A stretch of DNA of 64,000 nt from Gymnothorax reevesii. Its lineage: Eukaryota > Chordata > Actinopteri > Anguilliformes > Muraenidae. The DNA is taken from assembly GCA_029721435.1 (NCBI GenBank), contig CM056587.1, forward strand, positions 18,980,667 to 19,044,666. The letters are read 5' to 3'. Numbering within the stretch: position 1 is the stretch's first letter; every line of letters begins with the position of its first letter. A program made the translations under genes and the position numbers. The notes under the pieces are model-generated. The model did no database searches and was not told the DNA's origin. It saw only the letters and a list, made by a program, of their open reading frames with translations. Positions 46,901 to 57,729 of the stretch are shown here, one piece after another.

Positions 46901-47480
46901 AAATATGGAAAATGAAATTGCAGACCTGTCACCCATAAACAGCAAAGAAATATTCAAACAGTGAAATACAAATAGCCTTGGCCATTTGCACAAGTTTAAG
47001 GCTTCAGTCGACACCAGCTGATACTCATCTCGATGTACAGTGTTAGTGTTATTTCAGTACAGTGACATCAGCAATATAAAGCATTTGACCCCACAGTGCC
47101 CTGGATTTCATTACAGTGAGAGGATACACAGACTTAGAGTCATAGAAGGACACATCATCTGTGGTGGTGCTGGGAGGTAACAAGCAAAACTGTACACTAC
47201 GCGTTACTCAGCTTTTCCAGAACCTTCCCCCAGTTTCAGCAGAATGTACGATTCAGACCATGATTATATGGACAGTGATACAAACTTAAAATCTGCATGG
47301 TTCACTTCATAATGTACAGTGCACTAAAGTATATGTTAATTTTACAAATTTTAGCAAAAAAGCAAATCATCTTCTAAAACTATAGGACAACAGGACAAAG
47401 GGCAATCAAAAAAAAAAAAAAAAATCAAATCTATATTTAACAGTTAACAGCTCTGTATAGTACATTTCTCACTTATCATA
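44000..47480. other. No gene recognised
   Basis: Unique-looking sequence with short unsupported frames. A GTT tandem (45028-45052) and an A-run (47408-47423) are present. Confidence 0.45.
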
Positions 47481-47489
47481 AACTTTTAA

Positions 47490-48140
47490 TTTCCTTTTAA
47501 TTTCATCATCTCTGCAAGCATATTTTCCCAACAAAATTGCTTTAAATGTGCCCAGGACTGTACAGTACTGTATGTATGAGTAGCCATCGTGACTTTCGTG
47601 CATCGATGAGCCTTTGGGGCCCAACACCCTGCTGCGGGTTCATGGTTTGTCCCTCCTTGAACCATTGTCGGTAGGTACTCTCCACTGCTGCCTGGGAGCA
47701 CCCCAGAGGTCGTGCCACTTCAGAGATTCTCAGACCAAGGAATCAGACCTTAATGATTTGGCCCATCAGAGTTACTCAAATGCCATTTCTCCCACATCCA
47801 AAATTTTGACTACAGGAACCGACTGTTCGCTTAATGTCTAAGGCACGTGTCGAATCGGTGCCACGGAGGGCCAAGAGGCTGCAAGTTCTCATTCCACCCA
47901 AGAACTCCACCCAGTGACTTCACTGATTTCCTCACCTTCAAGCAGAGAGAACGGACTAATCACTGAAGTCACCTGGTGGAGTTTTTGGATGGAATGAAAA
48001 CCTGCAGCCTCGTGGTCCTCCATGGCACCAATTTGACACCCCTGGCTTAAGGCCCATCTGCAGACCTTGACGTGCCATTGTTTCACGGTACTCAAAGTTA
48101 TTTGCAAATATGCGAGTGGTCTTAATGTTTTGGCCCATGT
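47490..48140 (-). pseudogene. Tc1/IS630 transposase fragment interrupted by a MITE
   Basis: The minus strand reads ISEVARPLGCSQAAVESTYR, then QWFKEGQTMNPQQGVGPQRL, IDARKSRW: the helix-turn-helix part of a Tc1-type transposase, related to the one at 20.5-21.3 kb. The upstream part of the same element (GGGCCAAAACATTAAGACC) resumes at 48050 after an inserted palindromic MITE. No catalytic region remains. Confidence 0.6.
47840..48049. mobile_element. Palindromic MITE inserted in a Tc1 remnant
   Basis: About 210 bp. Left arm GGTGCCACGGAGGGCCAAGA...CCACCC pairs with right arm GGTGGAGTTTTTGGATGGAA...CCTCCATGGCACC. TAAGGC-type sequence occurs at both ends (CTAAGGC before, TTAAGGC after), a possible target duplication. 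Confidence 0.7.
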
Positions 48141-49199
48141 GTGTAATCTATCGCATTCCCGGCCTAAATATCAAGCACGACCCAAACCAGCAGTGCAAAT
48201 TCAGAATTGAGTGATGGCGGAGAGTCAAGTAAGACACTGATTGCGACAAAATCCTTCAGCTTCGGCAAATCCTGATGGAGACTGTTTAAAACACAACTAA
48301 AGGACAGCTGGCAGGTGCGGAAGTAACTATCCCAGGTGCGCAGAACATAGCACAAGCTAGTGGCCCCATGCAACAGCAGAGTAAAGCAATACTTGCCATG
48401 CAGTAAAACTCCCACTCTGGGACTTCTGAATGCAGCTGAATAACAGCGCTCAGCTCAGCTCAACCCCCTCACGTGTGCCCTCACGATCACGACACACTAT
48501 CTGAAGAAGAGGCAAGGTATTATTTAGACAATTAAACTGAGAAGTGATTAGCCAGACAGAACCTATTGAGCCAGAGAGGATTATTTGGCTAAGGGCACCA
48601 GGGAGAGTGAAACACCGATACACAAGTTTGATTCAAATGCTCATTACAAGAGGGACGTCTCCAACAGAGCATTGTCCACACATCCAGCACTGGGGTGCTG
48701 AAGTTCTTAACAGGGTTTTCTTTGAGTACCAACTGGACTACAACTGCTTCAAGCAATCTGGTATATCCCAGGAGGTCTTTTACCCAATTTTATTGAATAA
48801 CTAAGCAAACTTAGCCCCTTTGCAGCAGCTCCAAGGTGAGGAACTGCAGCTGAGGAAGCTACAGGGAGAGGGAACGACAAACTCTTGGCCAGCTGAATCA
48901 ACAACACCTCAGTTACTTAGAAACCCAAGTTAACCATGGCAGCGGGCAGGTATCTGTCACAGGAGTAACTGAACTCAGGAGTAATTAGTCCGCAGCAATT
49001 GAATTTCACGTACAACCAGCAGGATAAAACTCTGAACGCATGGACACTACTGTACATCCAGTAAGGATTTATCACCTTTTAAACACTACTAAATACATCA
49101 CACAAACGCAAATCTGAAGGCAGCATTAAGTGGTTTTTTTTTTTTTTTTTTTTTTTTTTTGGAGCAAGGATACTCGGAATGGTCCAAAACAAATCCGCT
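48141..49199. other. No gene; poly-T tract
   Basis: A 27-base T-run at 49134-49160. Minus-strand frame 48164-48415 and plus-strand frame 48544-48804 are unsupported. Confidence 0.45.
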
Positions 49200-50673
49200 C
49201 AGTCAAAGTCAGGCTGAAAAACATTTATTGTGTCCATTTTTAGTGTATTTCGGGACAGCTGCATACTTGTATGACAGGGAAATGTAGAAAAGTGACCGTT
49301 TGGCCCAGAGAAAGATATCAGCATATACTGCTGTGTACTAAATTTCATAAACTGCACTGTTTGTAAAATGTTTATAAAACACTGAAAAAAATAAAATAAA
49401 ACAACCAAACTTAAAAATATTAATAAAATTCAAACCAAAACACAGTGTAATCAGCAACATTTACAAAATACTTAAGAACAACATAATACAAAAAAATATG
49501 GCAATAAAAAGAGCCTTTAGCTCGTGTGCATCAAAAGTCATATAGGAAGTCAATTGTTCTTTGTGGGAACTTCACTTCTTAATCCACACTCCTCCTGGGT
49601 CCCACGTGCTAATCGCAGAACCTCCGAAATTTAACGGGGGCTTGCATGACAGTCCTCTGTATTCCACCACCCAACAGCTGTTTCTTGTACACAGGGTCTG
49701 CCGTTGGCAGGGTGGGTGGTAGGGTGAAGTGTTCAGGCTCAATAAACAAACTAAACAGAAAAGACGTTCGAGACCGGGCACTCTTTGTCCCAGTGCTTAA
49801 CACAGTCCCCCGTTATCCCTCAAACAGGGGAGTACAACAGGACATGGGAGGCGAAGGGTCTCTAATCCACTTCCTGTTGAGTAACAGGAGGCCAAGCCAT
49901 TCTATATTTTGGTCCAATACTTTCCAAAAAGGCTCAAGGCACAACATTGGTCAGTAGCACCGATCAATCAGACTGATAGCGAATCACTTCTGAGAGGAAG
50001 TGGGGATGCGGAGATTGTGATTGGCAGACAGTAGGTGGTTGTAGTTGCTCAGCACAAGCGAAGCCCCTCTGGCGAGTGCATTCATGCATTCCTATTACTG
50101 TGCAAAACATCCTTACAGAAAGAGGCCTTCAGCCCTGAGTAGGCCTCTCCACAGTGAATCGCTGATGGTATGACCCTCTAAGAGACTAAACAGAGCGAGG
50201 GTCTGAAATTTGGCTGCAAACAGGGAGAGACCTGACCAACAGGGAGCCGCAAACGGGTCTGAGAACTGGAGCGGAATGAGAGCTGGTAACAAAGCCGAGA
50301 ACTGGCTTTGAATCGAAACTCAAAACACTGAACGGACAAGCCAGCACTACCTCCTCCTGCTTTTGGTCTCAAGCGCGGAGAATGAGTCCAATAAAACCGT
50401 TCCATTGAATAAAAAAAAAAAATTAGAAAAATACTACTCAGGTTAAATTTAAAGCGAGACCTCCATTTTTAAACGGGTAATAAATTAACTGTTCCTTCTG
50501 CTAGACAGATGTTCCTGAGTTCAGTGCAACAAATTGGCATGAAGTACATGTAAATCGGTGGTCGTTTCTACGGGGCTCGGCCACCCGCTGAATTCCTTTT
50601 GCGTTCTGTGCAGTCACAAGGTGGCAGGGCAGTGCAGCAGTCCCGGGGACGCACTACACGCCGCGGCGAAGGG
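49200..50673 (-). other. ptgfrn: putative ptgfrn 3' UTR
   Basis: The stretch runs from the ptgfrn stop to just past an AATAAA on the minus strand (49229-49224). No coding frame on either strand looks real here. The last 200 bases are AT-rich and end at the signal, as expected of a 3' UTR. The end is inferred from the signal only. Confidence 0.45.
49224..49229 (-). terminator. candidate polyadenylation signal for ptgfrn
   Basis: AATAAA on the minus strand, 1.45 kb after the ptgfrn stop, followed on that strand by a TG/T-rich stretch (GATTTGTTTTGG). Reasonable but unproven. Confidence 0.45.
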
Positions 50674-50837
50674 CTAGTCCATCTCCAGATCCATCAGGCC
50701 GTTGCGGTTGCGGGGCGTGTGCCTGGTGTTCCGGCAGCAGCACTGAGCACAGACAAACCCCAGGAGGATGGAGAGCAGTCCCACCAACAGGGAAGAACCA
50801 ATACCATACAGCAGAGGCATCTTCAGAGTGTCCCACA
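50674..50837 (-). CDS. ptgfrn: ptgfrn last exon: membrane helix and cytoplasmic tail
   Basis: The exon opens after TATTGCAG and runs to TAG at 50676-50674. With the incoming base it encodes LWDTLKMPLLYGIGSS, then a helix (LLVGLLSILLGFVCAQ), a CCCR juxtamembrane cysteine cluster, and a short basic tail ending LMDLEMD. Human PTGFRN ends LMSMEMD after a CC-containing juxtamembrane segment, so the identification is strong. PTGFRN (CD9P-1/EWI-F) is a tetraspanin CD9/CD81 partner and negative regulator of the prostaglandin F2alpha receptor. The juxtamembrane cysteines are likely palmitoylation sites by family analogy. Only the 3' end of this minus-strand gene is visible. Confidence 0.88.
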
Positions 50838-51609
50838 CTGCAATACACACAAACACATGCAGTGAACAAACACAAAGCAAACGCTCCGTAAACATACACA
50901 TCGAAACGCAACTGCACACAATTAATGTAAATGTCAACAAAAACTCACAATGAATATCCACATCAGCATATACACATAAGAGTAAATATTAACAAACACA
51001 TCTATGCAAACGCACAGTAAACAAACACATCGTGCAAACACACAGTGAGCATTCATGTCAATGCAAAGGCACAGTAAACATTCACAAACACAAACATTCA
51101 GTAAATTGTAAAAATACACACACAGTAAACATGAAAATCAAAACTAATGCATGGTAAACACATTAAACATAAACATCAACACAAGCACCATAAGCACATG
51201 AACATAAACAGTAACATACCCACAACATAAACACACGGTAAGCATACATAAATGCGCAGACTTAAGAAAAAAACATTAGTGAACACGCAGAACCACCAAC
51301 GCAGTTAAACGCAGACATACAAAGATACACGTTTAACACAGACAAGAACAAAAATACCATAAAAACACATGAACGCACAGGTACAGACAAGTACATAGAC
51401 ATGCAAGCGTGCGCGCGGGCACGCACACACACGCACACACACACACACACACACACAAAGCAAACACTGCTTGAACAAAGAAACCCACACAAAAAAGGAA
51501 ATGCACAAACACACATTCGCACACACAAACACGAATGCACATGCACAGACACATACACGCACTGACTTGTAGAGACACATGCATGTATGAAGAACAATAA
51601 TACCCCCCC

Positions 51610-51653
<44 letters not shown>

Positions 51654-51655
51654 GA
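50838..51655. repeat. CA-rich degenerate minisatellite in ptgfrn intron
   Basis: Irregular units of the form CACAGTAAACA(A/T)ACACA recur through 50880-51300, followed by pure CA runs at 51421-51456 and 51612-51653. Long cysteine/valine-rich frames on the minus strand here are translation of the repeat. Confidence 0.75.
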
Positions 51656-51659
51656 ACCA

Positions 51660-52754
51660 TTATCCTGTCATTTCGAACACTACATTACAGATTTTATAAG
51701 ATCACTGTGAAGCAAATGGCTGAGGCCAAATCGCTGTGCTGCTGAAAAGACGACTCTGGCAGTACACCCCGAGCTAAGCAGTTCTGAATAATTGATGCCA
51801 AGCATTCAGTGCACAAGAATTACAGCCAATTAGGCCAATTAAAGACTATATGAAGCTAAAGTACTCAATTATCTTTTACCTTTAGCCAAATGGCTCATTC
51901 TGTTCCGATTCTCGACTGCTCAATATTACATGAAGAATATATTATTTCAACAAAAAGCAGCACTGAGCAAGCCTCCTGGTTAAAAGCCCAGATCGTTAAT
52001 CATCACAACTATCATGTGACCAAAAGCATTTACCACAAATAGAAATCCTGGTCACACTTAGAACTACAGTTTGCGGTGATTAAAAAAATAATTTGTACTG
52101 AATGTTCCATTTCAAAGGCACTTGTAATGGCACAGTTTTTCCGAGCAGCTTTCGCACTTCTAATCAAACTGCAAATGACGGGACCAAACTTCATGCATAT
52201 CGTTGCTGATGGATAAGATCCATTTTTGTGAGGGTTTTTAAAATGCGTACTTGCAGTGAATAAACATGAACAATTGAATGCCACAGGTTAATAAAAGTAA
52301 TTCTCCTAACCAGACACAGCAAGAACCTATCACAACAAGCACTTCAGTATCTTATGCATAAAAATTTCTTATTTCTTGCACCTTAGCTAAACGAGACAAA
52401 AATAAGTGCACTCTCATTTCTTGTCAAGAAACAGTGCCTGAATAAACTCATCAATTTCATAAGAAATAAATATCATTTTAATCATGCCAAATACTTCTTA
52501 AGATAGGCTTCCTTTGCAGTGCAGACGAATCCAATTCCAATCTTGCAAAAAAAATCCATCTCAACAATTCAGTGTTGTAATGAACCACAAAATACTTCCT
52601 CAAGCAGAAAATATCAGTATGTTGTTAAGCTACAGCTTGCTTGACCAGATAAATTTTATAATCTCACTGACAAATCCTTAAGTGAGACGACTTCTCACAT
52701 AAATAGCAACATTTTTGTCTTAATTAGTTTAAGTGTAACTGATACATGGAGGAT
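51660..52754. other. ptgfrn intron, no feature seen
   Basis: AT-rich with no recognisable repeat; the minus frame 52030-52284 is unsupported. Confidence 0.45.
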
Positions 52755-53340
52755 CTCCATCTGAGCCCAGGATATCAAATTTACAAAACGAGAGTAGTAG
52801 CTTTCATTAATTCCGAGTCTTCAGCGAGGAATAAATGAAAATTATGACTCAAGTTTCATAACCATGGAATTCCGGGCTCGCAAATTTGGGGATCCCATTC
52901 ATCCCATAAATGTCAGGGTCGCGTTATTTGGAAAATTAAAAAAAAATAATAAATAAAAAAAAAAGTGTTCGCTTCTACTCGCTAGCTAACAGGCTAACGC
53001 CTTTTGCCATTACATTCATAACTTCAAGTTCCTATAATAAGAGTTACTCGTGTTATTTATTACTTTGATGGCGAAAAAGTGTTTGCATGCTAGCTAGTGA
53101 ATTATTCATCCTTTTGACTTAAATAAACCACCTCAAGAAATTCATGCTCGCCAAGGTTGCAGTTACCAGCAGGATTGGTAACTTTATCGTAGCAAACATA
53201 TTGGTTGAAGTTTGCCAATGAAAGGAATCTGACCAATTGCAACGTGAGAGAGCTGTATTAAACATATGTAATAGCAAACATGTATGACACGGCTGTAATA
53301 CACCAATTTTTTTATCATTTATGGGGGAAAACATTTCATG
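52755..53340 (+). repeat. 600-bp dispersed repeat, copy 2
   Basis: Same order and orientation of blocks as 40601-41200, 12.15 kb away, with more A-runs (52940-52962). It lies inside the last large ptgfrn intron. Class not identified. Confidence 0.65.
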
Positions 53341-53496
53341 TTGAAAGCTTGATCATAATCCATATTCATTCTGTGTGTGCTGTTCTATTTAGATTTTTTG
53401 TAAAGCACTTGGATCTAAATATGTAGCATGATAGATGCTGTCCAAATTAAGTTCATTTTCATAATTAACAGCGTCATTCTTATAAATATTTTCGAT

Positions 53497-53660
53497 CTAT
53501 CCATTATGAAACCCACCAAATCTTGGACTGGGACACAGTGGGGGGCTTGGGAGATGTAGCCTATCGCAGAACGCTCTAGTTGGAGAGCAAGAGGACACCA
53601 TTCCTTGCAGTGAAGCAACGATGTTACCAGCCCTGCCAACGTGCCACCCATTTTAAAACT
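53497..53660 (+). repeat. Second decayed copy of the 7345-type repeat
   Basis: CTATCCATTATGAAACCC, CTTGGACTGGGACACAGTGG and TGTAGCCTATCGCAGAA match the same fish repeat seen at 7345-7630. It ends 90 bp before the ptgfrn Ig exon donor. Confidence 0.5.
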
Positions 53661-53746
53661 AAATATACGGCTAAAACAGACTAATTTAATTACTGCAGCG
53701 TTAGCCCCTGTCCTGCAGCAGAGGAAGCGTTTACAGAGGTACTAAC

Positions 53747-54049
53747 GGGTGAAAGTGACGGCGAGGTACGATCTATCCGAGGTGAGCTCGTGGCTGCTGG
53801 TCCAGGTCCCGGAAGCAGAACGCAGCCATGGCGTGGCGGTACAGTGGTAGTCGCCGGCGTCGCGGTCTTGCGCCCCGTGGATCAGGAGAGCGAAGGTGTG
53901 GGCGCCCGTCTGCTCCAGGCTGCAGTCAGTGCTCTTGTCCTGAAGGCTCTTCCGCACCACGCCCCAGCGGTCCATACTCGCCAGCGGGGCAGGCTGATCC
54001 AGACTCCGGAGGCCGCTCTGGTACCACCGCACCTCGTACGATACGTCGC
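53747..54049 (-). CDS. ptgfrn: ptgfrn penultimate exon: second half of the last Ig domain
   Basis: 303 nt, phase 1 in and out, with acceptor TATCTCAG before 54049 and donor GTTAGT from 53746. It encodes DVSYEVRWYQSG and continues to AGDYHCTATPWLRSASGTW and YLAVTFT. This matches the second half of human PTGFRN domain 6 (FDVSWF, NYYCSVTPWVKSPTGSW). The strand-B cysteine is not in this exon, so the domain is apparently split by an intron. An open frame continues past 54049, but there it reads through a pyrimidine tract and looks intronic. The exon is GC-rich compared with its surroundings. Confidence 0.78.
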
Positions 54050-54179
54050 CTGAGATACGGGCCACAAGGAGAAAAGAACATGAGGTACTGCGCATCATCG
54101 GTCCGAACACTGGCAGGTCAATTCCAGCGCTAAGGACGTGACCTGGGGACTCCAAACTACTAAAACAAGAGCCATCTGG

Positions 54180-54410
54180 CAATGGCGGATCCCCCCGGCT
54201 GTAGATTGTGCAACAACCTTTAAAAGGCACATCTACACATAATGATTGACATGTGTGTCAAGTTTGGTGAAGCTAGCACATATAGTTTCCGAGATATGGC
54301 CCGGTAAACTCATGTTTACAGACGGACAGACAGACGGACAGACAGATGAACGAACAGAGAGATAGCTATATCCCCCCGCATTATATGCCGGGGGAATAAT
54401 AAAAATGACT
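54180..54410. repeat. Repeat fragment with GACA/GACG tract and terminal hairpin
   Basis: GTTTCCGAGATATGGCCCGG is followed by a GACGGACAGACAGACGGACA run and a hairpin TCCCCCCGCATTATATGCCGGGGGA (54371-54395 approx.). It lies just upstream of the ptgfrn Ig exon. Confidence 0.55.
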
Positions 54411-56770
54411 CACAAAACAAATTGGTAAAGCATAAATCAATCCAATCACATTTATATTCATTGAACTTACTTGGGAGAGTGCAGAGACCCCACATCAATT
54501 TTGAAATACCTTGTCATCATACGGCAACATGATAAACAACCTGCATTATGGATGCGACATAGAAAGACCAGCCTTTGGCAGAAGCTACAAACTTTTCAGC
54601 AAACTCAGATTATTTTTTTTTTTACGTCAAGAGTGTACATTTTTTGATCCGTCACATAAGCGAGACTTACCTCCAAGAAGGAAAAAAAATTATGATGGTG
54701 TTCATTCTTTAATCCTAATACAATTGAGGAAAAACTGCTGATATGGATGTGACGTGTCTTTTTTGGGGTGAGTGGCGAAGGGATGAAGGAGACCCACACA
54801 GTTTGTCATTCACACACCTGTCTAAACTCACACTGGAAGTGCTGGATAAGCACACAGCAGGATCAGTTTATAAGCATAGCAAAATGTTAACACTTTCACC
54901 CTCAACATCCCGCAGGGTTAGACCGTCCTTATTGCCCAAGGGGGTTGGACAAGGAATGGAGATTTCAATGAGACCGATTCTCAAAAACAAGGAAATTTCA
55001 AGTGTAACGAAATGCAAAATTTAATGGACATATAAAAATTTCTTCTCATTGGCTGAAATTCAGTGGCTTAAATTTGTATTTATATTCCAAAGATCTGATT
55101 GGTTTACGAGGGTACAGTCACAGGGAGCCTTTTGGCATGCTTGAGAGTGAAAGGGTTAAGCGATTGACAGCCTTGTATTGAGTCAGGTGAGGTAAGAGAG
55201 AGACGGAAGCGTACGCATACATACACGTACAAATGCACATGCACAGAACTGTACAAACACTGAGTGAGGGAGACATGTTCAGACATGCAACAGCAGTCGC
55301 TATGTGAGGAATCTACAGGAAGGCCAGGAGGTTAGCTCAAGCAGGTTTACCGCTAAACGGGAGCAAAAGAATTACCGTTTGACTACCACACCTACTCCTA
55401 AACAAATGAGTCAGCTTTTCTTCTCCTTTCTTCGTCATACAAAAAACCACACCGACACAAGACAGAACTCCGAGAATAATAAGGCATTCAGTCCATCTGC
55501 TCATCCATCAAACACAATCAAGTTCATCAACTGCCACATAAAGCCAGGTCAAAAGGACCCCCCTGCCAAAGCACAGCACTGCAAAGGCCCCGAAACTCAG
55601 CACGGTGCATTTCAAACTACTGGGGATGAGAGCATATGTTTCAACATGTCTCCCTGAGTATCCTGCAGTTTCATTCAAAGAATGAGTCAACGGCTATTAA
55701 TTTTCTGTCCTTTTCGGCAGTTTTTAAAAAGGGATAATATACTCAGTAAGAAAGCATATCAAATCCATACTCTTTAGTCCTGAATATATTATTTACAGTG
55801 TGATTTCTGACCCAATGACCGTGCACTTCTGCACTTCGCTAATGATGGAATAATTGATTTTGTTTCGCTGACACTTGTTGTTGAACGTGTAATAAAACCA
55901 ACATTTCGTTGAATCAATTTATTTGATTTATCGTTTGGTCAGAAATTACACTGGAAATAATGTATGCTGAACTGAAGTCCCTCAGTATATATCAAAGACT
56001 ATATGAATGTACCAGGGGTTTCAAATGAGTCTTCAGCTGAGGACACTGTCCCACTAGATTCCTCCCAAGCAGAAATTCACTAGTATATATTCCAAATGAT
56101 GTGACCATCATTTACAACACTTATGCAAAGTTCACTTATTTGGCGGAGGTGATGATGATGAGGAGTGATTGGACGGTGTATTTACAGGGCTGCTGGGGAT
56201 AGTTTATGTTGGACAGGGTTTGCTCATTTCTGCAGATAAAACTGCGCGCCCAGGGAAGCGAGGTAACATGACTTAACTTGCACTTGAAGTGACAGCAGTA
56301 TACTCTGTTCAGTTCACTGAATTGAATATCCCCATTTAAAGTGGCAAATCAAAGAATCTTTTCAAAACTACAAATAAAACTCGGGAGTTGATTCTTTCAC
56401 CATCTTAGGACTGAAAATAACAGGAAGATAAGAAGAACAGGAAAAGAAAAGCCCTTAAAGCAAAAGAGTACAAAAGACAAGCTTTCACAATGGCTTTTTT
56501 TCCCCTCTTCATAAACCTGAATTTCTGCTGCTCATTTGCTTAACAGACGGTTTAATTCAAAGGGAACGTTTAAGTACAGCATGAAATTCAGAGAAGGTCC
56601 CCACTTGAAGGAAGGAATAGCTGCACTGAATATTGCATTTATCAGCATAGCCTCATGTGTACAACTCCGTTACAATACCCAAAACGGCTGGCCTACTTTC
56701 CCTGTAGAAGAAGTAGATTAAGCATAACAACGGGCAATGCACCGACCCCTCCTCGACCCAGCACACATGC
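54411..56770. other. ptgfrn intron or 5' side, no feature seen
   Basis: No Ig-like exon recognised on the minus strand. Frames at 55304-55657 and elsewhere are unsupported. Confidence 0.4.
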
Positions 56771-57110
56771 ACGAGCGCACACACACACACACACATCCTT
56801 GAACTTACATCTTTGTGAGGACATTACATTGACTTCCATTCATTCTTCCTGTGCCTCTACAGCATTTCCGAAATCTTAGCAATACACAATGTATGCCTAA
56901 CGCAAACCCTTACTCAAACCTTAACCTACCCCTAATTCTAACCTTACCCTTAACCTTAACTAATAAGTCACAATATGCCTTTGTAGTTGCGAGGACCGGC
57001 CAAAATGTCCTCACTTCCCAAACAAGATTTCACTTTTTAGGTTAAAAACTCATGCCGGTCCTCAGTACATAGCAAGTAGAAGAACAAACGCACACGCACA
57101 CACTGTCACG
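56771..57110 (+). repeat. GAGGACATT-type dispersed repeat
   Basis: A CA run (56779-56796), CTTTGTGAGGACATTACATTG, then CCTTAACC-like units (56921-56962) and GCGAGGACCGGCCAAAATGT: the layout of a very common fish repeat. Related fragments are near 57150-57210 and 34810. Confidence 0.6.
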
Positions 57111-57506
57111 TATATCTGTTGTGTTGTGTTGATAAACATTAATTCTGTGAAACCTTTCCTGAACTCTAACCTCAACCAAATCCCGTCAGTATCAGTAACC
57201 CTAACGTAAAAGATCTGCTCACACGTAACCAGGTGCACAACCAATTAGCCATTACAAGCCACTATAAAGTCTGTCCTTTGTGACACCAGAGAGGGGAGTG
57301 ACCACCCAGAATATGAAGGAAGTCATTGGTTGGCTAAATCAGTGCTTTTAGCCTCTGTGTAGTACTTTTTCCATGTGATGTCACGAAGGAACATATTTTA
57401 CGATGGCTAATAATGGCTATTGGGCAGTGCACCTGGTGACCTAATGGGGGACCTTAATTGAACAAGTGCACCGCCCATCGGCGAAAGTCGTATTGCTGCG
57501 CAACAC

Positions 57507-57729
57507 TAGTCCCCTACCGGTGTATGCATATTATATTTCCTAAAAGGTAGGTCAAAGTGACCTGAATAGGGTACATGACACACCCTCTCCCCAAGATGCA
57601 TTCACACACCAACTTTGATGTTCCTAGGTCATACGGTGAAGTTATGGAGCGGACACGAATGCGGACGGACGGACTGACGGACGGACGGAGTGCAATCCTA
57701 TAGTCCCCTCCGTTTCCGGTAGGGGACTA
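57507..57729. mobile_element. 223-bp MITE with TAGTCCCCTACCGG ends
   Basis: TAGTCCCCTACCGG at 57507-57520 and its exact complement at 57716-57729. A second plus-orientation copy (TAGTCCCCTCCG, 57701) forms a terminal hairpin with the right end. A GGAC/GACG tandem (57662-57689) lies inside. Confidence 0.7.

Noticed and set aside
48164..48415. 83-codon minus-strand frame
   Set aside because: Looks protein-like in places but has no clear splice sites, and no neighbouring exon links to it.
51262..51660. Cysteine/valine-rich open frames up to 132 codons on the minus strand
   Set aside because: They are translation of CA microsatellite sequence.
54050..54230. Open minus-strand frame extending the ptgfrn Ig exon upstream, with a tempting TSCSFLLVA segment
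   Set aside because: The hydrophobic stretch is translation of a pyrimidine tract before a good acceptor at 54050, and the frame runs toward a transposon-like repeat.
56921..56962. CCTTAACC-like array resembling telomeric repeats
   Set aside because: The units are irregular and sit in the standard layout of a common fish dispersed repeat, so this is not an interstitial telomere.
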